Below, in pieces: positions 1 to 8,073 of a DNA stretch of 24,264 nucleotides. This DNA comes from Phenylobacterium aquaticum (GTDB taxonomy: Bacteria > Pseudomonadota > Alphaproteobacteria > Caulobacterales > Caulobacteraceae): assembly GCF_947378715.1 (NCBI RefSeq), contig NZ_CANCLE010000050.1:1-24264 (forward strand). Reading direction: 5' to 3'. Position 1 is the stretch's first letter. Each line of letters starts with the position of its first letter. A program made the translations under genes and the position numbers. The notes under the pieces are model-generated. The model saw nothing but the letters and a program-made list of their open reading frames with translations, was not told where the DNA came from and ran no database searches.

Positions 1-37
1 AGGTGAAGCTGTCGTAGTTATCGATGACCAGGATCAT
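1..37 (-). CDS. trpG: Anthranilate synthase component II (glutamine amidotransferase), N-terminal fragment
   Basis: Only the first 12 codons lie in the window. The minus strand from 37 reads MILVIDNYDSFT, which is the hallmark beginning of TrpG/PabA class I glutamine amidotransferases (first beta strand and the NYDSFT turn). The protein supplies ammonia from glutamine to TrpE for anthranilate synthesis. It lies downstream of trpE on the same strand, about 290 nt away, which favours trpG over pabA. The rest of the gene, including the catalytic Cys-His-Glu triad, lies outside the window, so completeness cannot be judged. Confidence 0.85.
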   Translation of the reverse strand, partial: MILVIDNYDSFT

Positions 38-117
38 GGCTCAGTCTCTAGGCCGGGCTTGGCCCCGCGCCAAGACCCCGCATTGCGTCGGATATGGGAA
101 GCGATCAGGCTGGGTGC

Positions 118-318
118 ATGCCGTCCGCTGATTCCGCCCTCGAAACCGCAGCCCTGGGCCGGGCCCGCGCCCTCTTGGCGACGCCTCTGCCGAAGGACAG
201 CGTCTGGCCGGTGCTGTGCGCCGCAGCCTTCGCCGCCTCCACCGCCCTGATGCTGGCCACCGCCATGATCATGGCCCCGCCGGTGATCACCGAACACGTG
301 GTGCAGTCGCACCGGTAG
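118..318 (+). CDS. Small hypothetical single-pass membrane protein between trpG and trpE
   Basis: A 66-residue reading frame on the strand opposite to trpE and trpG. Its codons end almost always in G or C, as in the neighbouring real genes. The protein has a polar N-terminal third (about residues 1-30) and one hydrophobic segment at about residues 31-53 (VWPVLCAAAFAASTALMLA...), followed by a short polar tail, which suggests a small inner-membrane protein. The ATG at 118 is preferred because an AGG lies 8 nt upstream; an in-frame ATG at 94 would add 8 residues. It ends 7 nt before the trpE stop, convergently. I do not recognise a family and assign no function. Confidence 0.6.
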   Translation: MPSADSALETAALGRARALLATPLPKDSVWPVLCAAAFAASTALMLATAMIMAPPVITEHVVQSHR

Positions 319-325
319 CGGGCCC

Positions 326-1858
326 TCAGACGAACCGCCACGCCTCCTCGGTCGCGCGGCGGATCGCTTTCGCCTTGTGCAGGGTCTCGTCATATTCGGC
401 GTCGGGGTCCGAATCCGCCACCACCCCGCCGCCGGCCTGGACATAGACCTGGCCGTCCTTGACGCAGGCGGTGCGCAGCACGATGCAGGTGTCGACGCTG
501 CCGTCGGCGCCGAAATAGCCGACGGCCCCGGCATAGCCGATGCCGCGTTTCTCGATCTCCAACTCGTCGATGATCGCCATGGCCCGCACCTTGGGCGCGC
601 CCGAGAGCGTGCCGGCGGGCAGGGCGGCCATCAGCACATCGACCGGGTCCAGACCTTCGGGGGCGTCGCCCTCGACATTGGAGACCAGGTGCATGACGTG
701 GCTGTAGCGCTCGACGAAGAAGCTGGCGGTGACCCGCACATGGGCGCCCTTGCTGGGCTTGGGCGCCTGGTTGGCGCCGGCCTGGTTCAGCATGGCGACC
801 CGGCCGACATCGTTGCGACCCAGGTCCAGCAGCATCAGGTGCTCGGCATGCTCCTTGGGGTCGGCCAGCAGCTCGGCTTCGAGGCGCTGATCCTCCTCCG
901 GCGTCGCGCCGCGAGGACGGGTGCCGGCGATCGGGCGGATGGTGATCTTGCCGTCGCGCAGGCGCACCAGGATTTCCGGCGAGGAGCCGGCCAGCTGGAA
1001 GTCGCCGAAGTTCAGGTAGAACAGGAACGGCGAGGGATTCATGCGCCGCAACGACCGATAGAGCGCGAACGGCTCCAGGGCGAAGGGCGCGCGGAACCGG
1101 TGGCTCGGCACCACCTGGAAGATGTCGCCGGCGCGGATGTAGTCCTTCGCCCGGTCGACGATGCGGTGATAGTCCTGCCGGCTCACTGGGGTCGTGAACT
1201 GGTCGGGCTGCGGCACGCCCTTGCCCGACAGCGGCGGGGCCGGCTTGCGGAAGTCCTCCATCACCCCTTCAAGCCGCGCCTTGGCCGCCGCATAGGCCGC
1301 CTCGGACGAGAGCGATGACGGGCGCACCGTCGTGACCAGGATGATCTCCTGGGCGATGGCGTCGAAGATCGCCACGATCGAGGGGCGGATCATCACCCCG
1401 TCGGGCAGGCCTAGCGGGTCGGGGTTGATATTCGGCAGGTTCTCGACCAGCCGGATCATGTCGTAGCCGATGGCCCCGAACACCCCGGCCGACATCGGCG
1501 GCAGGCCGGCAGGCAGGTCGAGACGCGTGGCCGCCACCAGATCGCGCAGCGAATCCAGCGCTCCGCCCTTCTGCGGCGTGAAGCGCTCGGCGTCGATATC
1601 GGCGCCCACGGCGATCTCCGCCTGGTCGCCGCGACAGCGCCAGACCAGGTCGGGCTTCATGGCGATGACCGAATAGCGGCCTCTCCAGGCGCCGCCCTCC
1701 ACCGATTCGAACAGGAAGGCGTAGGGTCGGCCCTGGGCGACCTTCAGATAGGCCGAGACCGGGGTCTCGAGGTCGTCGATCAAGCGGGTCCAGACGACCT
1801 GCGAAGCGCCAGAGGCATACTTGGCCGCGAAGTCGGTCTGGGCTGGCTCGATCGTCAC
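326..1858 (-). CDS. trpE: Anthranilate synthase component I
   Basis: A 510-residue TrpE that converts chorismate to anthranilate with ammonia from TrpG, the first step of tryptophan synthesis. The N-terminal part contains FLFES near residue 50, in the region that corresponds to the tryptophan feedback site of the family. The chorismate-binding domain carries DIFQVVPSHRF (about 245), SPEILV, PIAGTRPRG (about 308), LLDLGRNDVGRVA and ALPAGTLSGAPK (about 411), all intact. Length is normal for a stand-alone TrpE. The start is a GTG whose bases overlap the ppiD stop (GTGA), so it is probably translationally coupled to ppiD. No leader peptide rich in Trp codons was seen upstream. PabB is an alternative for the family, but the length, motifs and adjacency to trpG favour TrpE. 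Confidence 0.95.
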   Translation of the reverse strand: MTIEPAQTDFAAKYASGASQVVWTRLIDDLETPVSAYLKVAQGRPYAFLFESVEGGAWRGRYSVIAMKPDLVWRCRGDQAEIAVGADIDAERFTPQKGGALDSLRDLVAATRLDLPAGLPPMSAGVFGAIGYDMIRLVENLPNINPDPLGLPDGVMIRPSIVAIFDAIAQEIILVTTVRPSSLSSEAAYAAAKARLEGVMEDFRKPAPPLSGKGVPQPDQFTTPVSRQDYHRIVDRAKDYIRAGDIFQVVPSHRFRAPFALEPFALYRSLRRMNPSPFLFYLNFGDFQLAGSSPEILVRLRDGKITIRPIAGTRPRGATPEEDQRLEAELLADPKEHAEHLMLLDLGRNDVGRVAMLNQAGANQAPKPSKGAHVRVTASFFVERYSHVMHLVSNVEGDAPEGLDPVDVLMAALPAGTLSGAPKVRAMAIIDELEIEKRGIGYAGAVGYFGADGSVDTCIVLRTACVKDGQVYVQAGGGVVADSDPDAEYDETLHKAKAIRRATEEAWRFV

Positions 1859-3798
1859 TGGCTCTTCTCCGCCTTGCCGGGCTTGGCGCCGGCCTTGGTC
1901 GTCTTGGTGTCGAGCGGCTCAAGGCCAAGCGCGGCGCGCGCCTGTTCAGGATATTTGCGCACCTTCACCTCGCTCAGGGCGGCCTTGCGGGCGTCGACCC
2001 CGACCTCGCGGAAGATCGCCATGGTCATCTGCGGCCGGGTGTCCTCGGTCACATGGGCGAGCGTCGAGCCGGAGGGGGCGGTGACGTGCTCCAGCTTGGC
2101 GACGACCAGGCCGAAGGTCCCGGCCGCCTCGGCGGTGAACACCTCGCCCGGCGGGTTGTTGAAGGTCTTGCCCAGCGCGTCCTGGGACAGGGACTTGTTC
2201 TGGGCGGCGTTCTGGCGGTCCAGGCCGGCGACCTGGGTCACGTGCTGGCCGATCGAACCGGCGACGGCCTCCAGGCTCTCGCCCTTCTTGACCCGGGCGG
2301 CCAGTTCATCGGCCTTGGCCTGCAGGCGCTTGATCATCTCGCGCTGCATCCAGACGCGGGTCAGCAACGGCTTGACCTCCTCCAGGGCCGGCAGGGCCTT
2401 GGGGATCACCTTCTCCACCCGGACGGCGAAATATTCGCCCTGGCCGGCGTCCTCGATCTCGCTGTCGGTTCCGGGCGCCAGGGCGAAGGCGGTCTGGACC
2501 AGCTTCTGGGTGACGCCCGGGACCGGCTGGCCCTTGGGGTCGGCGCCCTGTTCAGACACCGGGCCGACGCTGATCGTCGCCACCCCGGCCTTCAGCGCGG
2601 CCTCGGGCAGGCTGGCGCCGCCCGAATGGGCGTCGTCATATTTCTGGCTCAGCTCATAGACCTTCTCGGCGGCGGCGTCCTTGCGCAGCTCAGCTTCCAG
2701 GGCCGGGCGGACCTCTTCCAGGGTCACGGCATGGCCGGGGCTGATCGCGCCCACCTTGACCACCGCCACGCCCAGGTCGCCCTGGACCACGGAAGTCGCG
2801 CCGACCGGCAGGGCGAAGGCCGCCGCGCCAACCTTGCTGTCGGCGATCGCCGACTTGGGCTTGTCGGCATAGATGATGGCGTCGACGCCCACCGACTTGG
2901 CGATCAGATTGGGGTTCTCGCCCTTGTTCAGCCGGTCGGCGATGGCCTGGGCGGTCTTGGCGTCCTTGGCCGGGATCTGGGCGATGGTGCGGGTCTCGGG
3001 CTTGGACAGCGTGTCCTTGCGATATTCGTAGCGCTTCTTCAGCTCGGCCTCGTCGATCGGCAGGGCGCCGCTGATCAGGCTGGGGCTGAACCGCACCACG
3101 GTCAGCTGGCGGAACTCCGGCCGCATCAGCTGGGCGGCGTTGTCCTTCATGAACTCGGTGAGTTGGGCGTCGGTCGGCAGGCCCAGAGGCGGCACGCTCT
3201 TCGGGTCGACGACGAAATAGCCGACGTCGCGGCTTTCCATCTCGTAGACGGCGCCGAGCGCGCTGTAGGCGCGGGGCACTCGCAGGCCGTTGACGATGGC
3301 GGTCACCAGGTGGTTCTCGGCGATCTCGTCGCGCATCATCCGCTCGAAAATCACCGGGGTCAGTTGGTTCTCGCCCAGGCGCTGCTGATAGAGCGTCTTG
3401 TCGAAGCGGCCGGACACCTGGTCGAAGAAGGCGGGGATTTTCTCCAACTGCGCCTTCATCAGGGTGTCGGAGGGGCGCAGGCCGATCTTGTCCAGCAGGG
3501 CCGCGAAGGCCTCGCGGGTGGCCAGCTCGTCGATCAGCCGGGTGTCGAGGTGGTTCTCGGCGGCGATCTCGGCGGTAATTGGCTGGCCGGCCTGTTGCTC
3601 GACCCCTTTGCGGTAGGTCTCGAACTCGCGCTTGAAGTCGGACGGGCTGACCACGCGCGATCCGGCGGTGATCACGTCATTGCTGATCCGGCCCTTGAAG
3701 ACGTCATGGACCCCCCACACCCCGAAGCTCAGGATCAGCACCGCGAACAGCGCCACGCCGATCGGGGATTTCGCGAAACTGCGGATGGTGGCGAACAT
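1855..3798 (-). CDS. ppiD: PpiD/SurA-like peptidyl-prolyl cis-trans isomerase, membrane anchored
   Basis: A 647-residue protein with a short cytoplasmic N-terminus, one transmembrane helix at about residues 13-30 (GVALFAVLILSFGVWGV) and a large periplasmic part, the architecture of PpiD. Residues about 35-190 form the SurA_N-type chaperone region (SPSDFKREFETYRKGVEQQ...). A degenerate parvulin-like domain follows at about 265-360, with the typical FALPVG...GVAVVKV stretch. The C-terminus is lysine-rich and low in complexity. The family acts as a foldase for newly exported proteins near the Sec translocon. Enzymatic isomerase activity is uncertain because parvulin domains in PpiD proteins are often inactive. 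AAGGA lies just before the ATG. It is first in an operon with trpE (4-nt overlap). Confidence 0.88.
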   Translation of the reverse strand: MFATIRSFAKSPIGVALFAVLILSFGVWGVHDVFKGRISNDVITAGSRVVSPSDFKREFETYRKGVEQQAGQPITAEIAAENHLDTRLIDELATREAFAALLDKIGLRPSDTLMKAQLEKIPAFFDQVSGRFDKTLYQQRLGENQLTPVIFERMMRDEIAENHLVTAIVNGLRVPRAYSALGAVYEMESRDVGYFVVDPKSVPPLGLPTDAQLTEFMKDNAAQLMRPEFRQLTVVRFSPSLISGALPIDEAELKKRYEYRKDTLSKPETRTIAQIPAKDAKTAQAIADRLNKGENPNLIAKSVGVDAIIYADKPKSAIADSKVGAAAFALPVGATSVVQGDLGVAVVKVGAISPGHAVTLEEVRPALEAELRKDAAAEKVYELSQKYDDAHSGGASLPEAALKAGVATISVGPVSEQGADPKGQPVPGVTQKLVQTAFALAPGTDSEIEDAGQGEYFAVRVEKVIPKALPALEEVKPLLTRVWMQREMIKRLQAKADELAARVKKGESLEAVAGSIGQHVTQVAGLDRQNAAQNKSLSQDALGKTFNNPPGEVFTAEAAGTFGLVVAKLEHVTAPSGSTLAHVTEDTRPQMTMAIFREVGVDARKAALSEVKVRKYPEQARAALGLEPLDTKTTKAGAKPGKAEKSQ

Positions 3799-3838
3799 GT
3801 GATCCTTCTCCGCCCGTCGGGCGACCCGTGGAACGGGC

Positions 3839-3868
3839 GGTATAGTGGAGGCCGCTTGGCCCCGGCAA
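3839..3868 (-). promoter_or_regulatory. Predicted sigma70-type promoter for ppiD-trpE
   Basis: On the minus strand, TTGCCG (3868-3863) and TATACC (3844-3839) are separated by 18 nt. The -10 lies 40 nt upstream of the ppiD ATG. The region also carries an inverted repeat, CCGCCCGT at 3810-3817 against ACGGGCGG at 3833-3840, which falls in the predicted 5' untranslated region. This is assigned from motif and position only. Confidence 0.35.
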
Positions 3869-3890
3869 GCGGCGCGCGGCGCTTAAGCGG

Positions 3891-3918
3891 GTGACAGTGG
3901 CTTCGGCTTGGCTTAACC
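3891..3918 (+). promoter_or_regulatory. Predicted housekeeping promoter for tpiA
   Basis: GTGACAG (3891-3897), 13 nt of spacer and GCTTAACC (3911-3918) resemble the Caulobacter housekeeping consensus (TTGACgS, 10-14 nt, GCTANAWC) with one mismatch in the -35 core and two in the -10. It lies 32 nt upstream of the tpiA ATG and is divergent from the ppiD promoter. This is a weak, position-supported prediction. Confidence 0.3.
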
Positions 3919-3950
3919 GCGCTTGCGAAAGCGGTGAAATCGAGGCGCGC

Positions 3951-4694
3951 ATGACCAAACCGACCCCCCTGATCGCCGGAAACTGGAAGATGAACGGCCT
4001 GGCTGCGGCCCTCGCCGAGGCCAAGGCGACGGCGGCGGGGTTGGGCGACACGACGGCCCGGGTGGCGATCTGCCCGCCGGCGACTCTGGTGGCCCAGGCG
4101 GTCTATGCGCTCCGGGGCACGAAGCTGGCGGTCGGCGGCCAGGATTGCCGCGCCGAGGCTGCGGGCGCCTATACCGGCGACATCGCCGCCGAGATGCTGG
4201 CCGACGCCGGCGCGACCCTGGTGATCCTCGGCCACTCCGAACGCCGCGCCGGTCATGGCGAGACCGACGCCCTGGTCGCCGCCAAGGCCCGGGCCGCCCT
4301 GCGCGCCGGCCTGGAGCCGATCATCTGCGTCGGAGAGACCCTGGAAGAGCGCAAGGCGGGCAAGGCCCTGGAGATCGTCACCGGGCAGGTGAGGGGCTCG
4401 CTCCCCGCCGATCTGGCTGGCAAGGCCTTCGCGGTGGCCTATGAGCCGGTCTGGGCCATCGGCACCGGCCTGACCCCCTCGACCGCGGAGATCGAAGAAG
4501 TCCATCTGGCGATCCGCGCTGCGCTGGTCGAACTGTTCGCCGCCCATGGCGCCGCTCCGCCGATCCTCTATGGCGGCTCGGTGAAGCCTTCCAACGCCGC
4601 CGAGATCCTGCACGCCCGCGAAGTCGGCGGCGCCCTGGTCGGCGGCGCCTCGCTCAAGGCCGAGGACTTCCTGGGGATCATCGCGGCGCTGTAG
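3951..4694 (+). CDS. tpiA: Triosephosphate isomerase
   Basis: A 247-residue TIM-barrel enzyme that interconverts dihydroxyacetone phosphate and glyceraldehyde 3-phosphate in glycolysis and gluconeogenesis. All catalytic motifs are present: GNWKMNG with Lys13, LGHSERR with His95, AYEPVWAIGTG with Glu165, and the phosphate-binding YGGSVKPSNA near the C-terminus. The ATG at 3951 is chosen because GAGG lies 5 nt upstream and the protein then begins with the family-typical short N-terminus before GNWKMNG. The open frame extends 20 codons further upstream to a GTG without support. The last 17 bases overlap the 3' end of the convergent patatin gene. In many alphaproteobacteria tpiA directly precedes secG; here about 6.1 kb of other genes separate them. 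Confidence 0.97.
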   Translation: MTKPTPLIAGNWKMNGLAAALAEAKATAAGLGDTTARVAICPPATLVAQAVYALRGTKLAVGGQDCRAEAAGAYTGDIAAEMLADAGATLVILGHSERRAGHGETDALVAAKARAALRAGLEPIICVGETLEERKAGKALEIVTGQVRGSLPADLAGKAFAVAYEPVWAIGTGLTPSTAEIEEVHLAIRAALVELFAAHGAAPPILYGGSVKPSNAAEILHAREVGGALVGGASLKAEDFLGIIAAL

Positions 4695-5847
4695 GCGCTG
4701 GCGCTGGGGGCGTCACCCCCGTTTCCCACCCTTCCGCCGCCCGCCCCCGCGCGAAGCCGAACGCATAGAGCCGCTTCATATTGGCCGGCTTGAAGTTCAG
4801 GCTGTCAGCTTCGACGTCGTTGGGGATGGCGCTGTACATCAGGGCGGCGTGGTTGCGTTCGGCGAAGGCCTGGCTGGCGGCCAGCTGGGTGCGGGCCTGG
4901 GCCTTGCTCAGCGCGTCATAGGACCGGGCCAGGATCGACAGGGAATCGCCCTTGGTGAAGCCGAAGCTCGCCCCGATCTGGCCGTTGATCAGCACATAGA
5001 TATGGGCCGGGGTGCTCTCGGCGGCGGCGCGCGACTGCGGCGCGGTCCACAGCAGCAGCGTCTCCGGCACGATGAAGAACGGCGTGGTCACCCCGCCGTC
5101 GGCGTGCATCTCCGAGAGCGCCCGGCCCTGGCCTTGGACCTGGATCAATGCGGGCGGAAAAACGCCCGGGATGCTGGCTGAAGCCACGAGCACATCCTGG
5201 AACAGTTTCAGCGCCTTGCCGTCGCCGCCTTGGGCGATGGCGCCCATGTCCCAGATCACCGTCTCCTCGGTGTCCAGATTGGTGGTGGCGACCAGCAGCC
5301 GGCGACCCTTGCGGTGCTCGGCGGCTATGGCGGCCAGCAGGGGCGGATCGACATAGGCCTCCACCAGTTCGCGCAGGGCGTCGGAGCGGAACAGGCCGGG
5401 CAGGGTGAGCGCGGCGGCGGTCTCACGGCTGACGATGCGCGCCGCCTTGCCGCTGAGATAGGCGTCGCGCATCCGATCGTCATAGGCCGGACCCAGGAAG
5501 GCGAGGGGCGCGGTCAGCGCCCCGGTGCTGACGCCTGACACCACGTCGAACTCCGGCCGGTCGCCCTGGGCCGTCCAGCCGGCCAGGAAGCCGGCGGCGT
5601 AGGCGCCGTTGGCCCCACCGCCGGAAATCGCCAGGGCGTTGAAGGGCTTGCCGGAATTGGCCCGCGCCGAGACGGTGTTGGAGAACCGCAGGCCCGCCGC
5701 CCGGTCATTGGCGTTGAACCTCAGGTCGCTCAGGCCCTCGGGCGAGGCGGCCGCCAGGTCATGCTCGGTGAACAGGTCGCGGTTGATGGTCCCGCATGCG
5801 GACAGCATCAGGGCGCAGCCGAGGGCGGCGAAGGCGGTGAATCTCAC
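4678..5847 (-). CDS. Patatin-like phospholipase, predicted lipoprotein
   Basis: A 389-residue protein with a lipoprotein signal peptide (lipobox LSAC, Cys18) and a patatin hydrolase domain. ISGGGANGAY forms the oxyanion-hole loop at about residues 74-83, GVSTG (about 104-108) holds the nucleophilic Ser, and HADGG holds the catalytic Asp near residue 250. Members hydrolyse acyl esters of lipids. The lipobox suggests action at the periplasmic face of a membrane; the substrate is unknown. The start is GTG with a near-perfect AGGAGG 6 nt upstream. It lies 37 nt downstream of tetR on the same strand and is probably co-transcribed, so the TetR operator may also control it. The 3' end overlaps tpiA tail-to-tail by 17 bp. 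Confidence 0.88.
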   Translation of the reverse strand: MRFTAFAALGCALMLSACGTINRDLFTEHDLAAASPEGLSDLRFNANDRAAGLRFSNTVSARANSGKPFNALAISGGGANGAYAAGFLAGWTAQGDRPEFDVVSGVSTGALTAPLAFLGPAYDDRMRDAYLSGKAARIVSRETAAALTLPGLFRSDALRELVEAYVDPPLLAAIAAEHRKGRRLLVATTNLDTEETVIWDMGAIAQGGDGKALKLFQDVLVASASIPGVFPPALIQVQGQGRALSEMHADGGVTTPFFIVPETLLLWTAPQSRAAAESTPAHIYVLINGQIGASFGFTKGDSLSILARSYDALSKAQARTQLAASQAFAERNHAALMYSAIPNDVEADSLNFKPANMKRLYAFGFARGRAAEGWETGVTPPAPAPTAPR

Positions 5848-5884
5848 AGGCGTCCTCCTGTGGCGTGCGGGTCGTCAGTTGAGC

Positions 5885-6496
5885 TTAGGGCGCATAGGCC
5901 CGCAGGAATGTGTCAACCGCGCCGGCGACCTGTTCCTCCATCTGCGTCGCCGTGAATTCGCCCAGCACGCCCCACAGCTTGAGCTGATAGACGCCCGACA
6001 GGGTCAGGTCCTTGAACCGGGTGGCGGCGACGCGGGGGTCGTCCTTGCGCAAGGTTCCCTGGTCCATCAGCTGGCCGACATAGCCGCCCAGGCGGTCGAG
6101 CACGACCTTCGGGCCGGAATCATAGAAGGCGTGACCCAGTTCCGGGAACCGGCCGGTTTCCGCCGTGACCAGGCGCTGAATCTGGATTGAGTCGTCGCGC
6201 ATCAGGGTGTCGAGGAACACGCCGCCGAAGTGCACCAGTCGGGCGCGGGGATCGGCGCCCTCGACATCGAACTCGAACAGCGACTGGGCGAGTTCGGCGC
6301 ACTGGCGCTGCATCATCGCCGCGAACAGCTCTTCCTTGGACTTGAAGTAATTGTAGAGCGTGCCCTTGGAGCCGCCCAGCCGGGCGGCGATCGCCGACAT
6401 CGAGGTCGCGGCGTACCCATTGGACAGGAAGAACGCCTTCGCCACGTCGAGGATGACGTCGCGTCGTTCGTCCCGGTTCATCAGGGCGGCGGCCAT
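5885..6496 (-). CDS. TetR/AcrR-family transcriptional repressor
   Basis: A 203-residue protein with the TetR N-terminal helix-turn-helix (RDVILDVAKAFFLSNGYAAT, then SMSAIAARLGGSKGTLYNYFKSKEELFAAM, about residues 10-60) and an all-helical ligand-binding C-terminal domain resembling the AefR-like type. The ATG at 6496 is preferred because GGAG lies about 9 nt upstream. The frame also extends to a TTG at 6520, which would consume that Shine-Dalgarno sequence. The gene is divergent from the efflux operon with a perfect palindromic operator between them, so autorepression plus repression of the pump is the likely role. The inducer cannot be deduced. Confidence 0.92.
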   Translation of the reverse strand: MAAALMNRDERRDVILDVAKAFFLSNGYAATSMSAIAARLGGSKGTLYNYFKSKEELFAAMMQRQCAELAQSLFEFDVEGADPRARLVHFGGVFLDTLMRDDSIQIQRLVTAETGRFPELGHAFYDSGPKVVLDRLGGYVGQLMDQGTLRKDDPRVAATRFKDLTLSGVYQLKLWGVLGEFTATQMEEQVAGAVDTFLRAYAP

Positions 6497-6535
6497 TTGT
6501 CTCGGCTCCAGGGTTGTCAAGCGTCAGCTTCAAAC

Positions 6536-6563
6536 TTGACGCCGTCTAGATGGCTATTATATG
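6536..6563 (+). promoter_or_regulatory. Predicted promoter of the nodT-emrA-emrB operon
   Basis: TTGACG (6536-6541), 16-nt spacer, TATATG (6558-6563). The -10 element overlaps the first bases of the 19-bp palindrome at 6562-6580, so a bound TetR protein would block RNA polymerase. The predicted transcript would start near 6570, about 65 nt before the nodT ATG. Confidence 0.45.
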
Positions 6564-6585
6564 ACCGTACGGTACGGTCAGTCTA
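6556..6585 (-). promoter_or_regulatory. Predicted promoter of tetR-patatin
   Basis: On the minus strand a perfect TATAAT lies at 6561-6556, with TAGACT (6585-6580) as a weak -35 and an 18-nt spacer. The 19-bp palindrome fills the spacer, the classic arrangement for autorepression. The -10 ends 60 nt before the tetR ATG. Confidence 0.5.
6562..6580. promoter_or_regulatory. TetR operator, perfect 19-bp palindrome
   Basis: The arms TGACCGTAC and GTACGGTCA are exact reverse complements around a single central G. The site lies between the divergent tetR and nodT genes and overlaps core elements of both predicted promoters. Length and symmetry match typical dimeric TetR-family operators. Confidence 0.85.
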
Positions 6586-6635
6586 GTGGCTGCGCCTTAC
6601 CATCCTATCAACCGCAAATTCTCCCCGAGGCGCGG

Positions 6636-8045
6636 ATGTCCCGTCTTCTTATCCCCCTGCTGGCGGGCGCGATGGCGCTCTCCGGATGCGCCGCCATCCC
6701 CGATCTTGGCGCCAGGCCCCAGTTGCGAGCCAGCTCGACCCTGGTCGCCCAGGCGAGTTTCGCGGGCCCCGCCGCCGATTGGCCGACCGACAGCTGGTGG
6801 AGCGCCTATGGCGACCCCCAGCTCGACCAGCTGATGGACGAGGCCCTGGCCGGCTCCCCCAGTCTGGCCCAGGCCGCCGCCCGGGTGCGCTCGGCCCAGG
6901 CCCGCAGCGACGAGGCGCGCGGCGCGACCCTGCCGGCCCTGGCCTTCAACGGTCAGGCCGCCGAGAACAAGCAGAGCTACAACGCCGGCTTCCCCAAGGC
7001 CTTTGTGCCCCAGGGCTATAACGACACCGGCCGCGCCACCCTGGACGCCAGTTTCGATCTCGACCTCTGGGGCCGCAACCGCGCGGCCCTGGCCGCCGCG
7101 ACGTCCGAGGCTCTGGCCGCCCAGGCCGACGCCGCCCAGGCGCGCCTGCTGCTGACCACCAATCTGGCGGCGGCCTATGCCGACTTCACCCGCCTGACCG
7201 CCGAGCATCAGGCCGCCGAGGCCTCGGCCCGCAATCGCGGGACCTCCTCCGATCTGGTCGCCCGCCAGCTGGCCAATGGCGCCGCCAATCGCGGCGAGGC
7301 CGATCAGGCCCGCGCCGCCGCCTCCTCGGCCCGCCAGGACCTGGCCGCGCTGGACGAACAGCTGGCCCTGGCCCGCAACCGCATCGCCGCCCTGACCGGC
7401 GCCGGCCCGGACCGCGGCCTGACCCTGGTCGCGCCGAAGCTGTCGGCCCAGGCCGCCTCGGGCCTGCCGGCCCATCTCGCCGTCGATCTGGTCGGCCGCC
7501 GCCCGGACCTGGTCGCCGCCCGCCTGCGCGCCGAGGTCGCCGGCAAGCGGATCGATGTCGCCCGCGCCGGCTTCTATCCGAACGTCAATCTCGCCGCCTA
7601 TCTGGGCGTCCAGTCCCTGGGCCTCGACATGCTGTCGAAGTCGGGCTCCGACATCGGCCAGCTCGGCGCGGCGCTTAGCCTGCCGATCTTCGAGGGGGGG
7701 CGCCTCAGGGCCGGCTATCGCGGCGCGCGGGCCGACTATGACGCCGCCGTCGCCGCCTATGACCAAACCCTGGTCCAGGCGCTCAATGAGGTGGCCGACG
7801 CCGCCGCCGGCGAGCGTGCGCTGGAGACCCGGCTCACCGCCGCCCGCGAGGCCCTGGATGCCGGCGAGGCGGCCTACCGCATCGCCCGCCAGCGCTATGA
7901 AGGCGGGCTGTCGACCTATCTCACCCTTCTCACCGCCGAAGACGCCGTGATCGCCCAGCGCCGCGCCGTCGCCCAACTCGAGGCGCGAGCCCTGACCCTG
8001 GATGCGAGCCTCGTGCGCGCCCTGGGCGGCGGCTTCCGCGCCTGA
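6636..8045 (+). CDS. Outer-membrane efflux lipoprotein, NodT/OprM-type
   Basis: A 469-residue TolC-superfamily outer-membrane factor. It starts with a lipoprotein signal peptide (MSRLLIPLLAGAMALSGC, Cys18 lipidated). Two repeats follow, rich in Ala and in coiled-coil sequence, each containing an OEP domain (about residues 60-250 and 270-460). Typical family motifs include WWSAYGDPQLDQLMDEAL near the N-terminus, FDLDLWGRNRA, VDLVGRRPDLVAARLRAEVAGKRI and LPIFEGGRLRAGY. The trimer forms the channel across the outer membrane for the inner-membrane pump encoded downstream. The ATG at 6636 is chosen over the frame's upstream ATG at 6561 because it gives the signal peptide and has GAGG 5 nt upstream. 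The upstream ATG lies within the promoter/operator. First gene of a three-gene operon. Confidence 0.93.
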   Translation: MSRLLIPLLAGAMALSGCAAIPDLGARPQLRASSTLVAQASFAGPAADWPTDSWWSAYGDPQLDQLMDEALAGSPSLAQAAARVRSAQARSDEARGATLPALAFNGQAAENKQSYNAGFPKAFVPQGYNDTGRATLDASFDLDLWGRNRAALAAATSEALAAQADAAQARLLLTTNLAAAYADFTRLTAEHQAAEASARNRGTSSDLVARQLANGAANRGEADQARAAASSARQDLAALDEQLALARNRIAALTGAGPDRGLTLVAPKLSAQAASGLPAHLAVDLVGRRPDLVAARLRAEVAGKRIDVARAGFYPNVNLAAYLGVQSLGLDMLSKSGSDIGQLGAALSLPIFEGGRLRAGYRGARADYDAAVAAYDQTLVQALNEVADAAAGERALETRLTAAREALDAGEAAYRIARQRYEGGLSTYLTLLTAEDAVIAQRRAVAQLEARALTLDASLVRALGGGFRA

Positions 8046-8073
8046 TCCCCTTCCTCCCCGGAAAGTTACGCCG

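Noticed and set aside
39..117. Possible trp attenuator hairpin (CTTGGC/GCCAAG at 58-74) before trpG
   Set aside because: The stem is only about 6 bp, there is no T-run, and no leader peptide with Trp codons is visible on the minus strand.
2053..3894. 613-codon plus-strand open frame antisense to ppiD
   Set aside because: It mirrors ppiD codons in a high-GC genome. The product is a low-complexity Gly/Leu/Asp/His-rich sequence without domains, and ppiD is clearly the real gene.
6497..6520. Longer TetR start at TTG 6520
   Set aside because: It would place the GGAG Shine-Dalgarno inside the gene. The ATG at 6496 has proper spacing.
6561..6635. Upstream ATG at 6561 for the NodT-type gene
   Set aside because: It lies in the promoter and operator and would bury the lipoprotein signal peptide 25 residues inside the protein.
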